64,000 bases of DNA from Dehalococcoidia bacterium (GCA_014239735.1 JAAZYI010000040.1:1-64000); one strand, 5' to 3'. Shown: positions 51,692 to 61,769, counted from the stretch's first letter. Numbers and translations: made by a program. Notes: generated from the sequence alone by a model not told the origin.

Positions 51692-53725
51692 ATGGAAAAT
51701 TTTATAGATCCAAAAAATATTAGACAAAAGATATATGATTTAAGAGAGAAACTGAACATTTCTAGTCATAAATATTATGTTCTTGATCAACCTGATGTCA
51801 CAGATCAAGAATATGATTATATGATGAGAGAACTTATAATCCTCGAAAAAAATAACCCTGAATTAATAACCATAGATTCCCCCACTCAAAGAATTGGTGC
51901 TAATCCGTCTAGCACTTTTGAGCAAGTAATTCATCAAAATGAAATGTTGAGTTTATCAAATGTTTTTAATTTTGAGGAGCTGATTGAATGGAAAGAAAGG
52001 TGCGAAAAACAATCTAATAAAATAATTAGTGAATTTGTATTGGAGGAAAAGATTGATGGGCTTGCTATTTCATTAACTTATATTTCTGGAATCTTAACTA
52101 TTGGAGCAACTAGAGGAAACGGTAAAGAAGGAGAAAATATAACTGAGAACCTAAAAACTATAAGATCTATTCCTATAAAACTTTTAGGTGAAGATTATCC
52201 AGAAAATATAGAAATCAGAGGGGAAGTTTTCTTTCCAAAAAATGAATTTAATGAATTTAATGATGAGAGAGAAGGCAATGGGGAGGCCATATATAGCAAT
52301 ACAAGAAATGCGGCATCTGGAGCACTTAGACAATTAGATCCTAAAGAAACTGCAAAAAGACCCTTAGATGCTTTTTTCTATTCTATTGGGGACCCTCGAG
52401 CTGCATCAATAGAAACGCAAAAAGAAATATTGGATAAATTGGCTTCGTGGGGATTTAAAACAAATCCAAGCACTCTATTTGTAGATGAATTAGAGCAAGT
52501 TAAGCCTGTAATTGAAGAGAAGATTCAATATAGAAGCAATCTTGATTATTCAATAGATGGACTCGTAATTAAAGTAAATAGTATTCACGACCAAATTATA
52601 TTAGGCACTACCTCTAAAGATCCTAGATGGGCCACAGCAATTAAGTTCCCTTCTACTCAAGTGGTAACTAAATTAAATGATATAAAAGTTAGTCTAGGAA
52701 GAACGGGGGTTGCGACTCCTTATGCTGTATTAGAGCCAGTAAATCTTGAAGGCGTAACAATAAAATCAGCCTCTTTACACAACTTGGACTATATTAGATC
52801 TAAAGATATTAGGGTTGGGGATTTGGTTGTAATAGAGAGGGCCGGAGATGTAATTCCTAAAGTAGTGAAAACTGCAGAAAACAATCGGAGAGATGCTAAC
52901 TCATACAGATTTAATATGCCTAATAATTGCCCAACTTGCAGGTCTCAATTAGTGAAAAATGAAGGCGACCCTTTCACCAGATGCATAAATTCTGAATGCC
53001 CAGACCAAATAAAGAGATTACTTGAGCACTATTGCTCTAAGTCTTGTGTTGATATAGAAGGCTTAGGTGAAGGAATAATCAAACAATTATTTGATAATCA
53101 AATAATTAAGTCTATTGCAGATATATATAGAATTAAGCATGAAGATTTAGAAGGATTGGAAGGGTTTGGAGAAAAAAGTATCAATAACCTAATAAGCTCA
53201 ATAGAAAAATCAAAATCTCAACCATTGAGCAGAATAATTCATGGATTAGGAATTCCTCATGTGGGAATAGAAATTTCTGAATTATTAGTGGCAAATTTTG
53301 GTTCACTAGATTCGATTTTCTCTTCTACGGACGAATCTCTTCAGGAAATTGACGGAATTGGCCCCAAAATTTCTAATAGTGTAAACGATTGGATTAGTAT
53401 CCCAAAAAATAGAGATATAATAAATGAATTAAAGAATATTGGTTTAAGTTTAGAAAGTTCCACCGAAAGAAATCTAAACAATGCGCTATCAGGTGAGAAT
53501 ATATGTGTTACAGGACAACTAAGAAATTATAGCCGCCAAGGCATAAAAGATTTAATAAAGTCATTGGGAGGAAAATTTCAATCAACAGTTACTTCAAATA
53601 CAAGCTATTTAATTGCCGGAGAAAATGGTGGGTCTAAAATCAAAAAAGCTCAGGACTTAAATGTAAGAATCATATATGAAGAAAAATTTATACAAATTAT
53701 GGATGAAAAAAGGACGAGCCTATGA
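51692..53725 (+). CDS. ligA: NAD-dependent DNA ligase
   Basis: 677 residues with all domains: Ia NAD-binding domain (about 1-70, YYVLDQPDVTDQEYD), adenylation domain with the AMP lysine K120 in LEEKIDGLAI, OB-fold (GRTGVATPYAVLEPV), four-cysteine zinc finger (CPTC, then CINSEC about fifteen residues later), helix-hairpin-helix repeats (GLGIPHVG, EIDGIGPKI) and a C-terminal BRCT domain (about 600-675, ICVTGQLRNYSRQ). Overlaps pth by four bases. Confidence 0.98.
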   Translation: MENFIDPKNIRQKIYDLREKLNISSHKYYVLDQPDVTDQEYDYMMRELIILEKNNPELITIDSPTQRIGANPSSTFEQVIHQNEMLSLSNVFNFEELIEWKERCEKQSNKIISEFVLEEKIDGLAISLTYISGILTIGATRGNGKEGENITENLKTIRSIPIKLLGEDYPENIEIRGEVFFPKNEFNEFNDEREGNGEAIYSNTRNAASGALRQLDPKETAKRPLDAFFYSIGDPRAASIETQKEILDKLASWGFKTNPSTLFVDELEQVKPVIEEKIQYRSNLDYSIDGLVIKVNSIHDQIILGTTSKDPRWATAIKFPSTQVVTKLNDIKVSLGRTGVATPYAVLEPVNLEGVTIKSASLHNLDYIRSKDIRVGDLVVIERAGDVIPKVVKTAENNRRDANSYRFNMPNNCPTCRSQLVKNEGDPFTRCINSECPDQIKRLLEHYCSKSCVDIEGLGEGIIKQLFDNQIIKSIADIYRIKHEDLEGLEGFGEKSINNLISSIEKSKSQPLSRIIHGLGIPHVGIEISELLVANFGSLDSIFSSTDESLQEIDGIGPKISNSVNDWISIPKNRDIINELKNIGLSLESSTERNLNNALSGENICVTGQLRNYSRQGIKDLIKSLGGKFQSTVTSNTSYLIAGENGGSKIKKAQDLNVRIIYEEKFIQIMDEKRTSL

Positions 53726-54291
53726 AAGATGAAAGATGGCTTATTGTTGGATTAGGAAATCCAGAAATAAAATATGAGCATAATAGGCATAATGTAGGCT
53801 ATAAACTAGTCGATTATTTATTAGAAAAGAATAAAACAGAAAAAATAAAAAATAAATATAGCCAGCTAAATAAATTAATTATAAAAGACAAATTAATTTA
53901 CTTTGCCAAGCCCTTTTTTTATATAAATGAGTCAGGAATTCCAGTAAAGAAATTATTAGATGAATTAAGTATAGATATAAACAACATATTAATAATTATA
54001 GATGACATGAATCTAGATATAGGAAATATCAGAATTAGAGAGAAAGGCAAAGACGGGGGCCATAACGGATTGAAATCAATTGAATATTATCTTGGTACTA
54101 ATGAATATCCAAGATTGAGAATTGGGATAGGAAGTCCAAACAGCAAGAAAGATCACATAAATTATGTTCTAGGAGATTTCAATCTTTCTGAACAAAAAAT
54201 AATTGAAAAAGTTTTTGATTCCACTGAGAAAGCTATATATGAAATTATTCAGAATGGATTTAGTTCAGCAATGGGAAAATTTAACCAATAG
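53722..54291 (+). CDS. pth: Peptidyl-tRNA hydrolase
   Basis: 189 residues; releases tRNA from stalled peptidyl-tRNAs. The catalytic His is in YEHNRHNVGY and the Asp region in IIDDMNLDIGNIRIREKGKDGGHNGL; RLRIGIGSP and DYVLGDF-type (here NYVLGDF) follow. Overlaps ligA by four bases at its start and serS by eleven bases, tail to tail, at its end. Confidence 0.96.
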   Translation: MKDERWLIVGLGNPEIKYEHNRHNVGYKLVDYLLEKNKTEKIKNKYSQLNKLIIKDKLIYFAKPFFYINESGIPVKKLLDELSIDINNILIIIDDMNLDIGNIRIREKGKDGGHNGLKSIEYYLGTNEYPRLRIGIGSPNSKKDHINYVLGDFNLSEQKIIEKVFDSTEKAIYEIIQNGFSSAMGKFNQ

Positions 54292-55537
54292 TATCAAATT
54301 TTGTATATTCCCTTAAAACCTCTGGGATCTCTATTTTACCATCAGAATTCAAGTAGTTTTCTAGAATAGCTATAATTATCCTTGGTATTGCCATTCCAGA
54401 TCCATTTAAGGTGTGAGGAAATTTAATTTTAGAATCTAGAGGGTCCCTGAACCTAGTATTTGTTCTTCTGGCCTGAAAATCCGTGCAAGTAGAAATTGAT
54501 GAAACTTCTAGCCATTCTTCGCAGCCAGGTGACCATACTTCAATATCATAGGTTTTTGCAGATTGGAATCCTAAATCTCCTGAACATAATTCAACTATTC
54601 GGTAAGTGAATCCTAGTTCTTCACAAAGGTTACAAACTTCATTCACCATTTCATGAAATGCATTAAGAGAATTCTGTGGATTCTCAAATCTATATAATTC
54701 AACTTTCTCAAATTGATGTACCCTTTTTATGCCTCTTGTATCTCTTCCTGCAGAACTCTTTTCGTCTCTAAAACATGGGGTATGAGTAACATATTTCAGT
54801 GGCAAATCTTGCTCAATAATTTCACCGTAAAAAAGACTATTAATAGATACCTCTCCTGTAGGAATTAGCCATAAATCATTCTTGCTATCTGAAAATAATG
54901 TATCTTCAAACTTAGGGAGGTTTCCTGAACCAATCATAGTTTTTTTGTTTACTAAGAATGGCGGAGCTACTTCAGTATACCCATTAACAAATACATGATT
55001 ATTGAGCATCCATTGAACTAGCGCACGCTGCAACATTGCTCCTTTTCCAGAAAGGACATACCATCTCGTCCCAGTTAATTTTGCTCCTCTCTCCATGTCT
55101 ATAATTTTAAATTTTTCTCCAAGATCCCAATGAGGTATAGTTTTATCTCTTTTTTTGTCCTGATTAAATACTTCTAAAACTTTATTGTCCTCTTCCGATT
55201 TTCCAACAAGTGTCTCATCTAGAGGTAAATTTGGAATTTCCAATAAAATATCACTAATCTTATTCTCAATAGATTTTAATTTTTCACTTTTCTTTGAAAG
55301 TTCAAGGCCAAAACTTTTCATCTTTTGAATTAAATCTTTTGAAGGCTTCCCTTTAGATTGGCCAATTTCTTTACTTGCTTTATTTCTAATCGAGCTTATT
55401 TCTTCTGTTTTTAGTATTAATTTTTTTCTTTCTTGGAAAAGTTCTTCCACTAAATCAAAATTTAAACTTTCTCCCATAGAAGCTAATTTTTTCTCTACAG
55501 ATTGCTTATTTTCAATAATGAACTTTATATCTAACAT
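54281..55537 (-). CDS. serS: Serine--tRNA ligase
   Basis: 418 residues, class II. N-terminal helical arm (about 30-100) that grips the long variable arm of tRNA-Ser, then motif 2 in FRDEKSSAGRDTRGIKRVHQF and motif 3 in TLNGSGMAIPRIIIAILEN. Two serine tRNAs (9022 and 61672) are in this window. Lies five bases downstream of lysS. Confidence 0.97.
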   Translation of the reverse strand: MLDIKFIIENKQSVEKKLASMGESLNFDLVEELFQERKKLILKTEEISSIRNKASKEIGQSKGKPSKDLIQKMKSFGLELSKKSEKLKSIENKISDILLEIPNLPLDETLVGKSEEDNKVLEVFNQDKKRDKTIPHWDLGEKFKIIDMERGAKLTGTRWYVLSGKGAMLQRALVQWMLNNHVFVNGYTEVAPPFLVNKKTMIGSGNLPKFEDTLFSDSKNDLWLIPTGEVSINSLFYGEIIEQDLPLKYVTHTPCFRDEKSSAGRDTRGIKRVHQFEKVELYRFENPQNSLNAFHEMVNEVCNLCEELGFTYRIVELCSGDLGFQSAKTYDIEVWSPGCEEWLEVSSISTCTDFQARRTNTRFRDPLDSKIKFPHTLNGSGMAIPRIIIAILENYLNSDGKIEIPEVLREYTKFDTIG

Positions 55538-55542
55538 TGCTC

Positions 55543-57054
55543 TTATTCTAATGATTTAAGTTGAGGAAATAATATAACATCTCTGATTGTAATTTTTTTT
55601 GTTATCAACATAACTAACCTATCTATTCCTAACCCAAGACCTCCAGTAGGAGGCATCCCATGTTCAACTGCAATAAGAAAATCTTCTTCTAGTCTGTCCA
55701 ATTCATCATCATCAAATTTTTTCCTTAAAGATTCCTGCTCTTCAAATCGATTTCTTTGATCAATAGGATCATTTAATTCAGTAAACGCATTTGCCAACTC
55801 AGAACCCATTACAAAAGCTTCAAACCTTTCCACTACATCACTATTTCTGTCCTTTCTTTTAGCTAATGGGGACATTTCTACAGGATAGTCAACGAGAAAA
55901 GTTGGTTGCTTCAGGTTAGGCTCAACTTTATCAGATATTATTTTATCTATCATTGTTGCCCATGAAGAGTTAGCCTCTACATGTATACCTAAATTCTTCA
56001 TTTGCTTAGAAAGCTCTGACTCATCCTTAATAGATATAAAATCAATGCCTGAAAAATCCTTTATGGCTTGTTGCAAGTCAAGTCTTTTCCATGGAGGCTT
56101 TAGATCTATAATCTCAATTCCTTCTCCATAATCAATTTCAAAAGATCCGTTAACCTTAAAAGCGGCTCCTGAAACTAATTGTTCTACAAGCTCCATTATC
56201 GTATTGTAATCAACAAATGCTTCATAACTTTCAATAGTGGTAAATTCAGGGTTATGACTATGATCAATACCTTCGTTCCTAAATACCCTTCCAAGTTCAT
56301 AAACCTTCTCTAAGCCACCGACAATTAATTTCTTTAAATTCAATTCAGTAGCTATCCTAAGGTATAAATCTTTATTTAAACTATTGTGCTTAGTAGAAAA
56401 AGGCCTAGCATTAGCCCCCGCAGGAATATCTACTAAAACAGGAGTTTCAACTTCTATATATCCTTTCTCATTCATGAAATTTCTTATAAAAGATACAATT
56501 TCAGCTCTTTTTATAGCTGTATTAAAAGAATCTTCGCTAGAAATAAGATCTAAATATCTTTGCCTATATCTTTTTTCAACGTCTTTAAGTCCAGACCATT
56601 TATCAGGAAGAGGCCTCATAGCCTTAGATAGCATAGTTAAGTCAGATAGCTCTATAGAAGGCTCTCCCCTTCTTGTTCTAAATATCTTTCCTGAAAAACC
56701 AACTATGTCTCCTATATCTACAAGCTTTACAAGTTCAAATTTATCTGACAAAAGATCCAACTTAGCTGCTACCTGTATTACTCCCTCCCTATCCTTAACA
56801 TCCATAAATATCATCTTTCCTTGGCCTCTTATTCCAACTACCCTTCCAGCAATCTTTGCATCTTCTAAGCTAGATTCTTTAAGTGATCCATTTTCAAATT
56901 CCTCAAGAGTCTTTACTGATTCAATAGAAGTATGAGTTCTTGGAAATGATTTTGGATATGGATCTAGGCCAGAATCGATTATTTTTTCTAGATTATTTTT
57001 TCTAGCTAAAAATAACCTGTCATCTTCATTTTTGATTTTTTGATTATCTTCCAT
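55543..57054 (-). CDS. lysS: Lysine--tRNA ligase, class II
   Basis: 503 residues. N-terminal OB anticodon-binding domain (about 55-160, GRVVGIRGQGKMIFMDVKD), motif 2 near RVFRNEGIDHSHNPEFTTIE, and motif 3 GGLGLGIDRLVMLI. First gene of lysS-serS. The 161 bases upstream to rsmD are AT-rich with no T-box or other recognisable leader. Confidence 0.97.
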   Translation of the reverse strand: MEDNQKIKNEDDRLFLARKNNLEKIIDSGLDPYPKSFPRTHTSIESVKTLEEFENGSLKESSLEDAKIAGRVVGIRGQGKMIFMDVKDREGVIQVAAKLDLLSDKFELVKLVDIGDIVGFSGKIFRTRRGEPSIELSDLTMLSKAMRPLPDKWSGLKDVEKRYRQRYLDLISSEDSFNTAIKRAEIVSFIRNFMNEKGYIEVETPVLVDIPAGANARPFSTKHNSLNKDLYLRIATELNLKKLIVGGLEKVYELGRVFRNEGIDHSHNPEFTTIESYEAFVDYNTIMELVEQLVSGAAFKVNGSFEIDYGEGIEIIDLKPPWKRLDLQQAIKDFSGIDFISIKDESELSKQMKNLGIHVEANSSWATMIDKIISDKVEPNLKQPTFLVDYPVEMSPLAKRKDRNSDVVERFEAFVMGSELANAFTELNDPIDQRNRFEEQESLRKKFDDDELDRLEEDFLIAVEHGMPPTGGLGLGIDRLVMLITKKITIRDVILFPQLKSLE

Positions 57055-57215
57055 ACATTTACAATTCTAAATGTCAGAGTGTACCTAATTCAATGGATAT
57101 ACGGAATAATTATGAAATTTATGGGCTACAAAATGTAAAAAATAAGTATCAATTACTCTTGAAATTATATAGCCAAGAAAATGATAATTAACTTAAATAA
57201 ATAAATAATGGCGTC

Positions 57216-57716
57216 ATGAGACCTACTACATCCAAAGTTAAATTGGCTATTGTTTCAATGCTAGGAAGCAAGTTGGTGCAGGGTTCTAGAGTTTTGGATC
57301 TATTTGCTGGTACTGGATCAGTAGGCATTGAACTATCAAAATTGGGAGCAAAGAAAGTAGTTATGATAGAGCAAAATAATAGGCAATGCTCTGAAATAGA
57401 AGAAAGAATAAAATCTTTTAATATCAACTCTTTTGAAATAAAAAGGGGTAATGTATTTAGTGTATTACCTAAATTAAATTCAAAATTTGATATTATTTTT
57501 GCAGACCCTCCATATGAATCTAATTATTTTCACAAATTAACTAGGCTAATAGATAAGCCAAATATTACAACACAAAAGACTCTATTTATTTATGAACATT
57601 TCAAAAAAGATGAAACTCCTGAGTATTTCGGAAATTTCAAAAAACTTAGAGATAAAACATATGGGGATTCTAGGATTTCGATCTTTAAAAAAGGAGAGGT
57701 AAATTCAAATGACTAA
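57216..57716 (+). CDS. rsmD: 16S rRNA (guanine966-N2)-methyltransferase RsmD
   Basis: 166 residues. Rossmann methyltransferase: MRPTTSKVKLAIVSMLG (family form RPTxDxVRExxFNIL), VLDLFAGTGSVGIE and the catalytic FADPPYE. The protein is short at the N-terminus: the 15-20 residues with the RIIAG..KG motif that usually precede RPT are missing, and an in-frame stop at 57198-57200 rules out a longer start. The methyl-transfer core is complete. Overlaps coaD by eight bases, the usual partner. Confidence 0.92.
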   Translation: MRPTTSKVKLAIVSMLGSKLVQGSRVLDLFAGTGSVGIELSKLGAKKVVMIEQNNRQCSEIEERIKSFNINSFEIKRGNVFSVLPKLNSKFDIIFADPPYESNYFHKLTRLIDKPNITTQKTLFIYEHFKKDETPEYFGNFKKLRDKTYGDSRISIFKKGEVNSND

Positions 57717-58194
57717 AGCGATATTTCCAGGAACTTTTGATCCAATAACAAAAGGTCATTTAGACATTGTAGAAAGGGGCTCAGAGATTTTCGAGCATGT
57801 TTATGTGGCTGTTTATGAATCTACTGAAAAGGAGACATTATTCGATATGAATGAAAGAGTAGAAATGTTTAATTTATCTACCCAGCATTTGAAAAATATA
57901 TCGGTATCTTCTTATAAGGGACTCACTGTTGATTTTGCAAAAAAGGTAGAAGCAAAAGTAATGATTAGGGGTTTAAGAATAGGTCAGGATTTCGAATACG
58001 AAAGAGGAATGGCATTAGTTAATAGAGAAATAAACAATAATATTGAGACGGTTTGCTTAATATCTGCAATGCCAAATCAATTTATTAGCTCATCAAGAGT
58101 TAAAGAGATAGCTGGGCTTGGTGGAGAAGTAAATTCATTCATACCTGAAAAAATTTATCAACAAGCAAAAAATAAACTAAAAGGAGAAAAATAA
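57709..58194 (+). CDS. coaD: Phosphopantetheine adenylyltransferase
   Basis: 161 residues; fourth step of coenzyme A synthesis. FPGTFDPITKGHLDIVERG holds the nucleotide-binding TxGH motif, MIRGLRIGQDFEYE and QFISSSRVKEIA follow. Upstream site AAAGGAGAGG. Stop overlaps the ATG of the next gene (TAATG). CoA feeds both fatty-acid synthesis and phosphopantetheinylation of the carrier protein at 30512. Confidence 0.97.
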   Translation: MTKAIFPGTFDPITKGHLDIVERGSEIFEHVYVAVYESTEKETLFDMNERVEMFNLSTQHLKNISVSSYKGLTVDFAKKVEAKVMIRGLRIGQDFEYERGMALVNREINNNIETVCLISAMPNQFISSSRVKEIAGLGGEVNSFIPEKIYQQAKNKLKGEK

Positions 58195-58778
58195 TGAGTA
58201 TTGTAGAAAAATTAAATAATATCAATGAATATCTTGAATCCTCTAAAAAGGTGATGGGTAAATCAGTTATTAATGTAGAAAAAATCAAAGAAATGCTAAA
58301 TGAAGTTCAAGAAAATCTTCCTAGAGAACTTGAGCAATCTGAAGTAATAATTTCTCAGAAAGAATCTATTTTAATTGATGCAAGCGACGAAGCAGAGAAA
58401 TTGACCGCAGAAACTTCACAGCATTGCGAAAATTTGATTAACGAAGCACAATCTAGAGCTGAAGAAATGGTATCTCAGAATGAAATAGTTGCTACTGCTG
58501 AGAAAAAAGCTGAAGAAATACTCTCTCAGACAGAGAAAACAAAAGAAGATACCATGGAAGCAGTTGAACATAATAAAAATGAAATTATGTCTCGAGCTTC
58601 AGCTATGCAAGAAGAAAGTGAAAATTACTCATCCCAAAGAAGGAAGGATGCTGATCAATATGCAAAAGAAGTTCTCTTCTCTTTAGAGGAGAGATTATCC
58701 TTATCTCTAGCACAGATTAGAAAAGGTTTAGAGACCATGGAATCAGTAAATCAGACCTCTGAAGAAAAAGTATCTTAA
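58194..58778 (+). CDS. Coiled-coil protein, DivIVA/SepIVA-like, function unknown
   Basis: 194 residues, almost wholly helical, acidic and low in aromatic residues. Long heptad-like stretches rich in Glu, Gln, Ala and Ser run from about 40 to 165 (for example AEKKAEEILSQTEKTKEDT), with no membrane segment. It resembles the DivIVA/SepIVA and ATP-synthase-b-like coiled coils found next to coaD in some Gram-positive and Actinobacterial genomes, where they help organise cell growth or division. Assignment is by pattern and context only. Coupled to coaD by one-base overlap; ends 33 bases before polA. Confidence 0.72.
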   Translation: MSIVEKLNNINEYLESSKKVMGKSVINVEKIKEMLNEVQENLPRELEQSEVIISQKESILIDASDEAEKLTAETSQHCENLINEAQSRAEEMVSQNEIVATAEKKAEEILSQTEKTKEDTMEAVEHNKNEIMSRASAMQEESENYSSQRRKDADQYAKEVLFSLEERLSLSLAQIRKGLETMESVNQTSEEKVS

Positions 58779-58811
58779 AATAGCTTTAAAAAGAGAGTAT
58801 AATTTCACTCA

Positions 58812-61601
58812 ATGAGTGAAACTAATCAAAGTAAAAAAACTCTTCTTGTTTTAGACGGGTTTGCAATGATATTCAGGGTATTCTATTCAAGGCAACCGAT
58901 GGTATCATCAACTGGAATTACCACAACTGTAGTTCAAGGTTTTCTTTCAATCCTTTTCAAATTAATAAAAGAAGTAAATCCTTCTCATATTATTTTAGCA
59001 CTTGACTCCAAAGGCCCTACTTTTAGACATGAACAATATCCAGAATATAAAGCTGGAAGAGAGCCAGCTCCTCCAGAACTAATTGAACAAATACCTACAC
59101 TTGAAAAAGTTATAAACGCATTTAATATACCTATACATAATGTTGAAAAATATGAGGCAGATGACATTATTGGGACAATTTCTTTAAATGCATATTCTGA
59201 AGGATTTAATACTGTAGTTGTTTCAGGCGATAAAGATCTTTTTCAATTAATTAACGATAAAACTTCTATATGGTATTCAAGCCCTAATAGATTTTCTTCC
59301 GATAGACTAGTTAGTCAAAATAGTTATATAGATGAAAAAGGGTTTGAAGGAGTTAAGCCTCAAAATGTTCCTGATCTTAAAGGATTAGCAGGGGATTCTT
59401 CAGATAATATAAAAGGAATTCCAGGAATAGGTCAGAAAGCGGCTCTTGCTCTATTAAATAAATATGAAAATCTAGAAAATATATATGAAAATATTGAAGA
59501 AATTCTCGAATTAGATATCAGAGGAGCTGCCAGGGTTCAGAGACTACTAGAAGAGCATAAAAATAATGCTTTCCTATCAAGAGAACTTGCAACTATAAAG
59601 AAAGATGCTCCAATAGATTTAGACTTCCATAAATCTGAATTCTGGAATTTTGATAATAAACAAGTTATAGAAGCATTAAAAAATTTAGAATTAATGTCAC
59701 TAATTAATAGAATTCCGCCTAAAGATGATTCAGAGATTAATTCTAATGTTATACCTAGAATTAAAGGTGAATACAGATGTGCTAATTCAGAATCAATGAT
59801 TAATCTAATGATTCAATTAATAAAAAAAGAAGGGGTATTCAGTTTTGACACAGAAACCTCTTCCCTAAGCCCATTCGAATCAGAATTAGTGGGAATATCA
59901 ATATGTACCCAGCCAGAGACTGGGTGGTATATTCCTGTGGCTCATGAAGAGGGAGAGAATATATCTGAAAGTGGACTTCAATTTGTTAAAGATATCTTTA
60001 AGGATCCTCTGATTGAAAAGATAGCTCATAATGCAAATTTTGATATTTCAGTTTTAGTAAATAATAACTTTGAAATAAATAATCTAAATTTTGACACCAT
60101 GATTGCAGCTAATTTGTTAAGCAAGAGATCACTAGGGCTCAAGAAACTTTGTCTTGACATAATTCAAGAAGAAATGACACCAATAGAAGATTTAATAGGC
60201 AAAGGAAAAGATCAAATCTCATTTAAAAATGTAAGTATAGAAAAGGCAGTAGATTATTCATGCGCAGATGCTGATGTAACTTTAAGACTAAAAAATATAT
60301 TTAAAAAAGATTTAGATAAATCTGGGCTAATGAAAGTTATGAATGAAATTGAGATCCCTTTAACTACTGTATTAGTGGATATGCAAAAAACTGGTGTTTT
60401 TGTTAATAAAGAACCACTTCATAACTTTTCAAAAGAGTTAAGTGAAGAAATAAAGGATTTAGAAAAAAAGGCCAAGGAAATTATAGGTACTGATGAAATA
60501 AATTTAGGATCAACTCAGCAATTAGCTGTAGCATTAACTGAAGAAATGAAAGTCCCTGAAAAAGGTTGGTTAAGAAAAACAAAAAAAACCGGAAAGTATA
60601 GTACTGATGAAAGTAATCTTAGGGAGATACTAACAAAATTAAAAGAGCCAGAAAATAAGGACTTAGTTCATCCAGGAACTGAGGATTTAGTTAATATAAT
60701 CTTGAAGCTCAGAGAGCAGAGTAAATTAAAGAATACTTATACAGATCCAATCCCCAACTTAGTAAATAATAATACCGGAAGGCTTCACACTAACTTTAAT
60801 CAGGCAGGAACATCAACTGGAAGGCTTTCGAGTAGCGAACCCAATTTACAAAATATTCCTGTTAAAACAGAAAATAGGAATCAAATAAGAAAAGCATTTG
60901 AAGCACGAGAAGGATATGTTCTTATGTCAGCAGACTATTCTCAAATTGAATTAAGGATTCTTGCACATATTTCTGAAGAGCCTAGCTTATTAAAAGCTTT
61001 TAGAAATAACGAAGATATACATGATGCTACAGCAAAAACGATATATCAAACAGAAAATGTAAGTAAGGAGCAAAGAAGAGTAGCAAAAATACTTAATTTT
61101 GGAATTATATACGGATTAAGTCCTGATGGAGTTTCAAGACAAACTGATTTAACTAGAATTCAAGGAAAAGAATTCATTGATTTATATTTTAGTAAATACC
61201 CTGAAATAAAAAGATATATAGACGAAGTTATCCAATCTACCAGAAAAAATAAATTTGTTGAAACACTAACAACAAGGAGGAGGCTAATACCAGAAATAAA
61301 CTCTAGTGTTTGGAGAGATAGGGCTTCTGCAGAAAGAATGGCAATAAATATGCCTATTCAAGGTAGCGCCGCAGATGTAATTAAAATTGCAATGATCAAT
61401 ATAAGTAAAAAAATGGAAGAAAAAAATATGACTTCAAAAATGATCATACAAGTACATGACGAATTAATATTTGAGGTTCCTGAAGAAGAAATATTAATTA
61501 TGGAAAATCTTTTAAATGAAATTATGCCACAGGCACTAGACCTAAAAGTTCCCTTATCAATAGCTATTTCTTATGGCAAAACTTGGGGAGATTTAAAGTA
61601 G
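58812..61601 (+). CDS. polA: DNA polymerase I
   Basis: 929 residues with three intact activities. 5'-3' exonuclease (about 1-300: LDGFAMIFRVFYS, EADDIIGTISL, VVSGDKDLFQLI, GIPGIGQKAA). 3'-5' proofreading domain (about 330-500) with FDTETSS, HNANFDI and the final DADVTLRL, so the DEDD residues are kept. Polymerase domain: FNQAGTSTGRLSS, SADYSQIELRIL with the catalytic Asp, RRVAKILNFGIIYG (O-helix), and QVHDELIFEVP with the second Asp. Used for Okazaki fragment processing and repair. Confidence 0.98.
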   Translation: MSETNQSKKTLLVLDGFAMIFRVFYSRQPMVSSTGITTTVVQGFLSILFKLIKEVNPSHIILALDSKGPTFRHEQYPEYKAGREPAPPELIEQIPTLEKVINAFNIPIHNVEKYEADDIIGTISLNAYSEGFNTVVVSGDKDLFQLINDKTSIWYSSPNRFSSDRLVSQNSYIDEKGFEGVKPQNVPDLKGLAGDSSDNIKGIPGIGQKAALALLNKYENLENIYENIEEILELDIRGAARVQRLLEEHKNNAFLSRELATIKKDAPIDLDFHKSEFWNFDNKQVIEALKNLELMSLINRIPPKDDSEINSNVIPRIKGEYRCANSESMINLMIQLIKKEGVFSFDTETSSLSPFESELVGISICTQPETGWYIPVAHEEGENISESGLQFVKDIFKDPLIEKIAHNANFDISVLVNNNFEINNLNFDTMIAANLLSKRSLGLKKLCLDIIQEEMTPIEDLIGKGKDQISFKNVSIEKAVDYSCADADVTLRLKNIFKKDLDKSGLMKVMNEIEIPLTTVLVDMQKTGVFVNKEPLHNFSKELSEEIKDLEKKAKEIIGTDEINLGSTQQLAVALTEEMKVPEKGWLRKTKKTGKYSTDESNLREILTKLKEPENKDLVHPGTEDLVNIILKLREQSKLKNTYTDPIPNLVNNNTGRLHTNFNQAGTSTGRLSSSEPNLQNIPVKTENRNQIRKAFEAREGYVLMSADYSQIELRILAHISEEPSLLKAFRNNEDIHDATAKTIYQTENVSKEQRRVAKILNFGIIYGLSPDGVSRQTDLTRIQGKEFIDLYFSKYPEIKRYIDEVIQSTRKNKFVETLTTRRRLIPEINSSVWRDRASAERMAINMPIQGSAADVIKIAMINISKKMEEKNMTSKMIIQVHDELIFEVPEEEILIMENLLNEIMPQALDLKVPLSIAISYGKTWGDLK

Positions 61602-61671
61602 TCATATTATTTTATTCAATGGCTTGAGTTAAATAATTTGTGTATACTCTTCTTTCAGACTTAACAAAGAC

Positions 61672-61759
61672 GGAGCGATGGCTGAGCGGTTTAAGGCGGC
61701 AGTCTTGAAAACTGTTGTGCGTTAGCGTACCGGGGGTTCGAATCCCTCTCGCTCCGCCA
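61672..61759 (+). tRNA. tRNA-Ser (anticodon TGA), CCA encoded
   Basis: Acceptor arms GGAGCGA (61672-61678) and TCGCTCC (61749-61755) pair perfectly, followed by G and encoded CCA. The anticodon loop CTTGAAA gives TGA, reading TCA. Long variable arm as expected for serine. A TATACT box at 61643-61648 may be its -10. Only ten bases separate the CCA from the epimerase ATG. Confidence 0.97.
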
Positions 61760-61769
61760 CCTTAATTAT

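Noticed and set aside
57055-57215. T-box or other leader before lysS, and a 32-codon plus-strand ORF at 57093-57191
   Set aside because: No T-box sequence or stem pattern; the short ORF has no ribosome-binding site and an ordinary AT-rich composition.
61620-61648. Full sigma-70 promoter for tRNA-Ser(TGA)
   Set aside because: TATACT is present, but TTGAGT is only 13 bases upstream and no other -35 fits, so I did not list it as a promoter.
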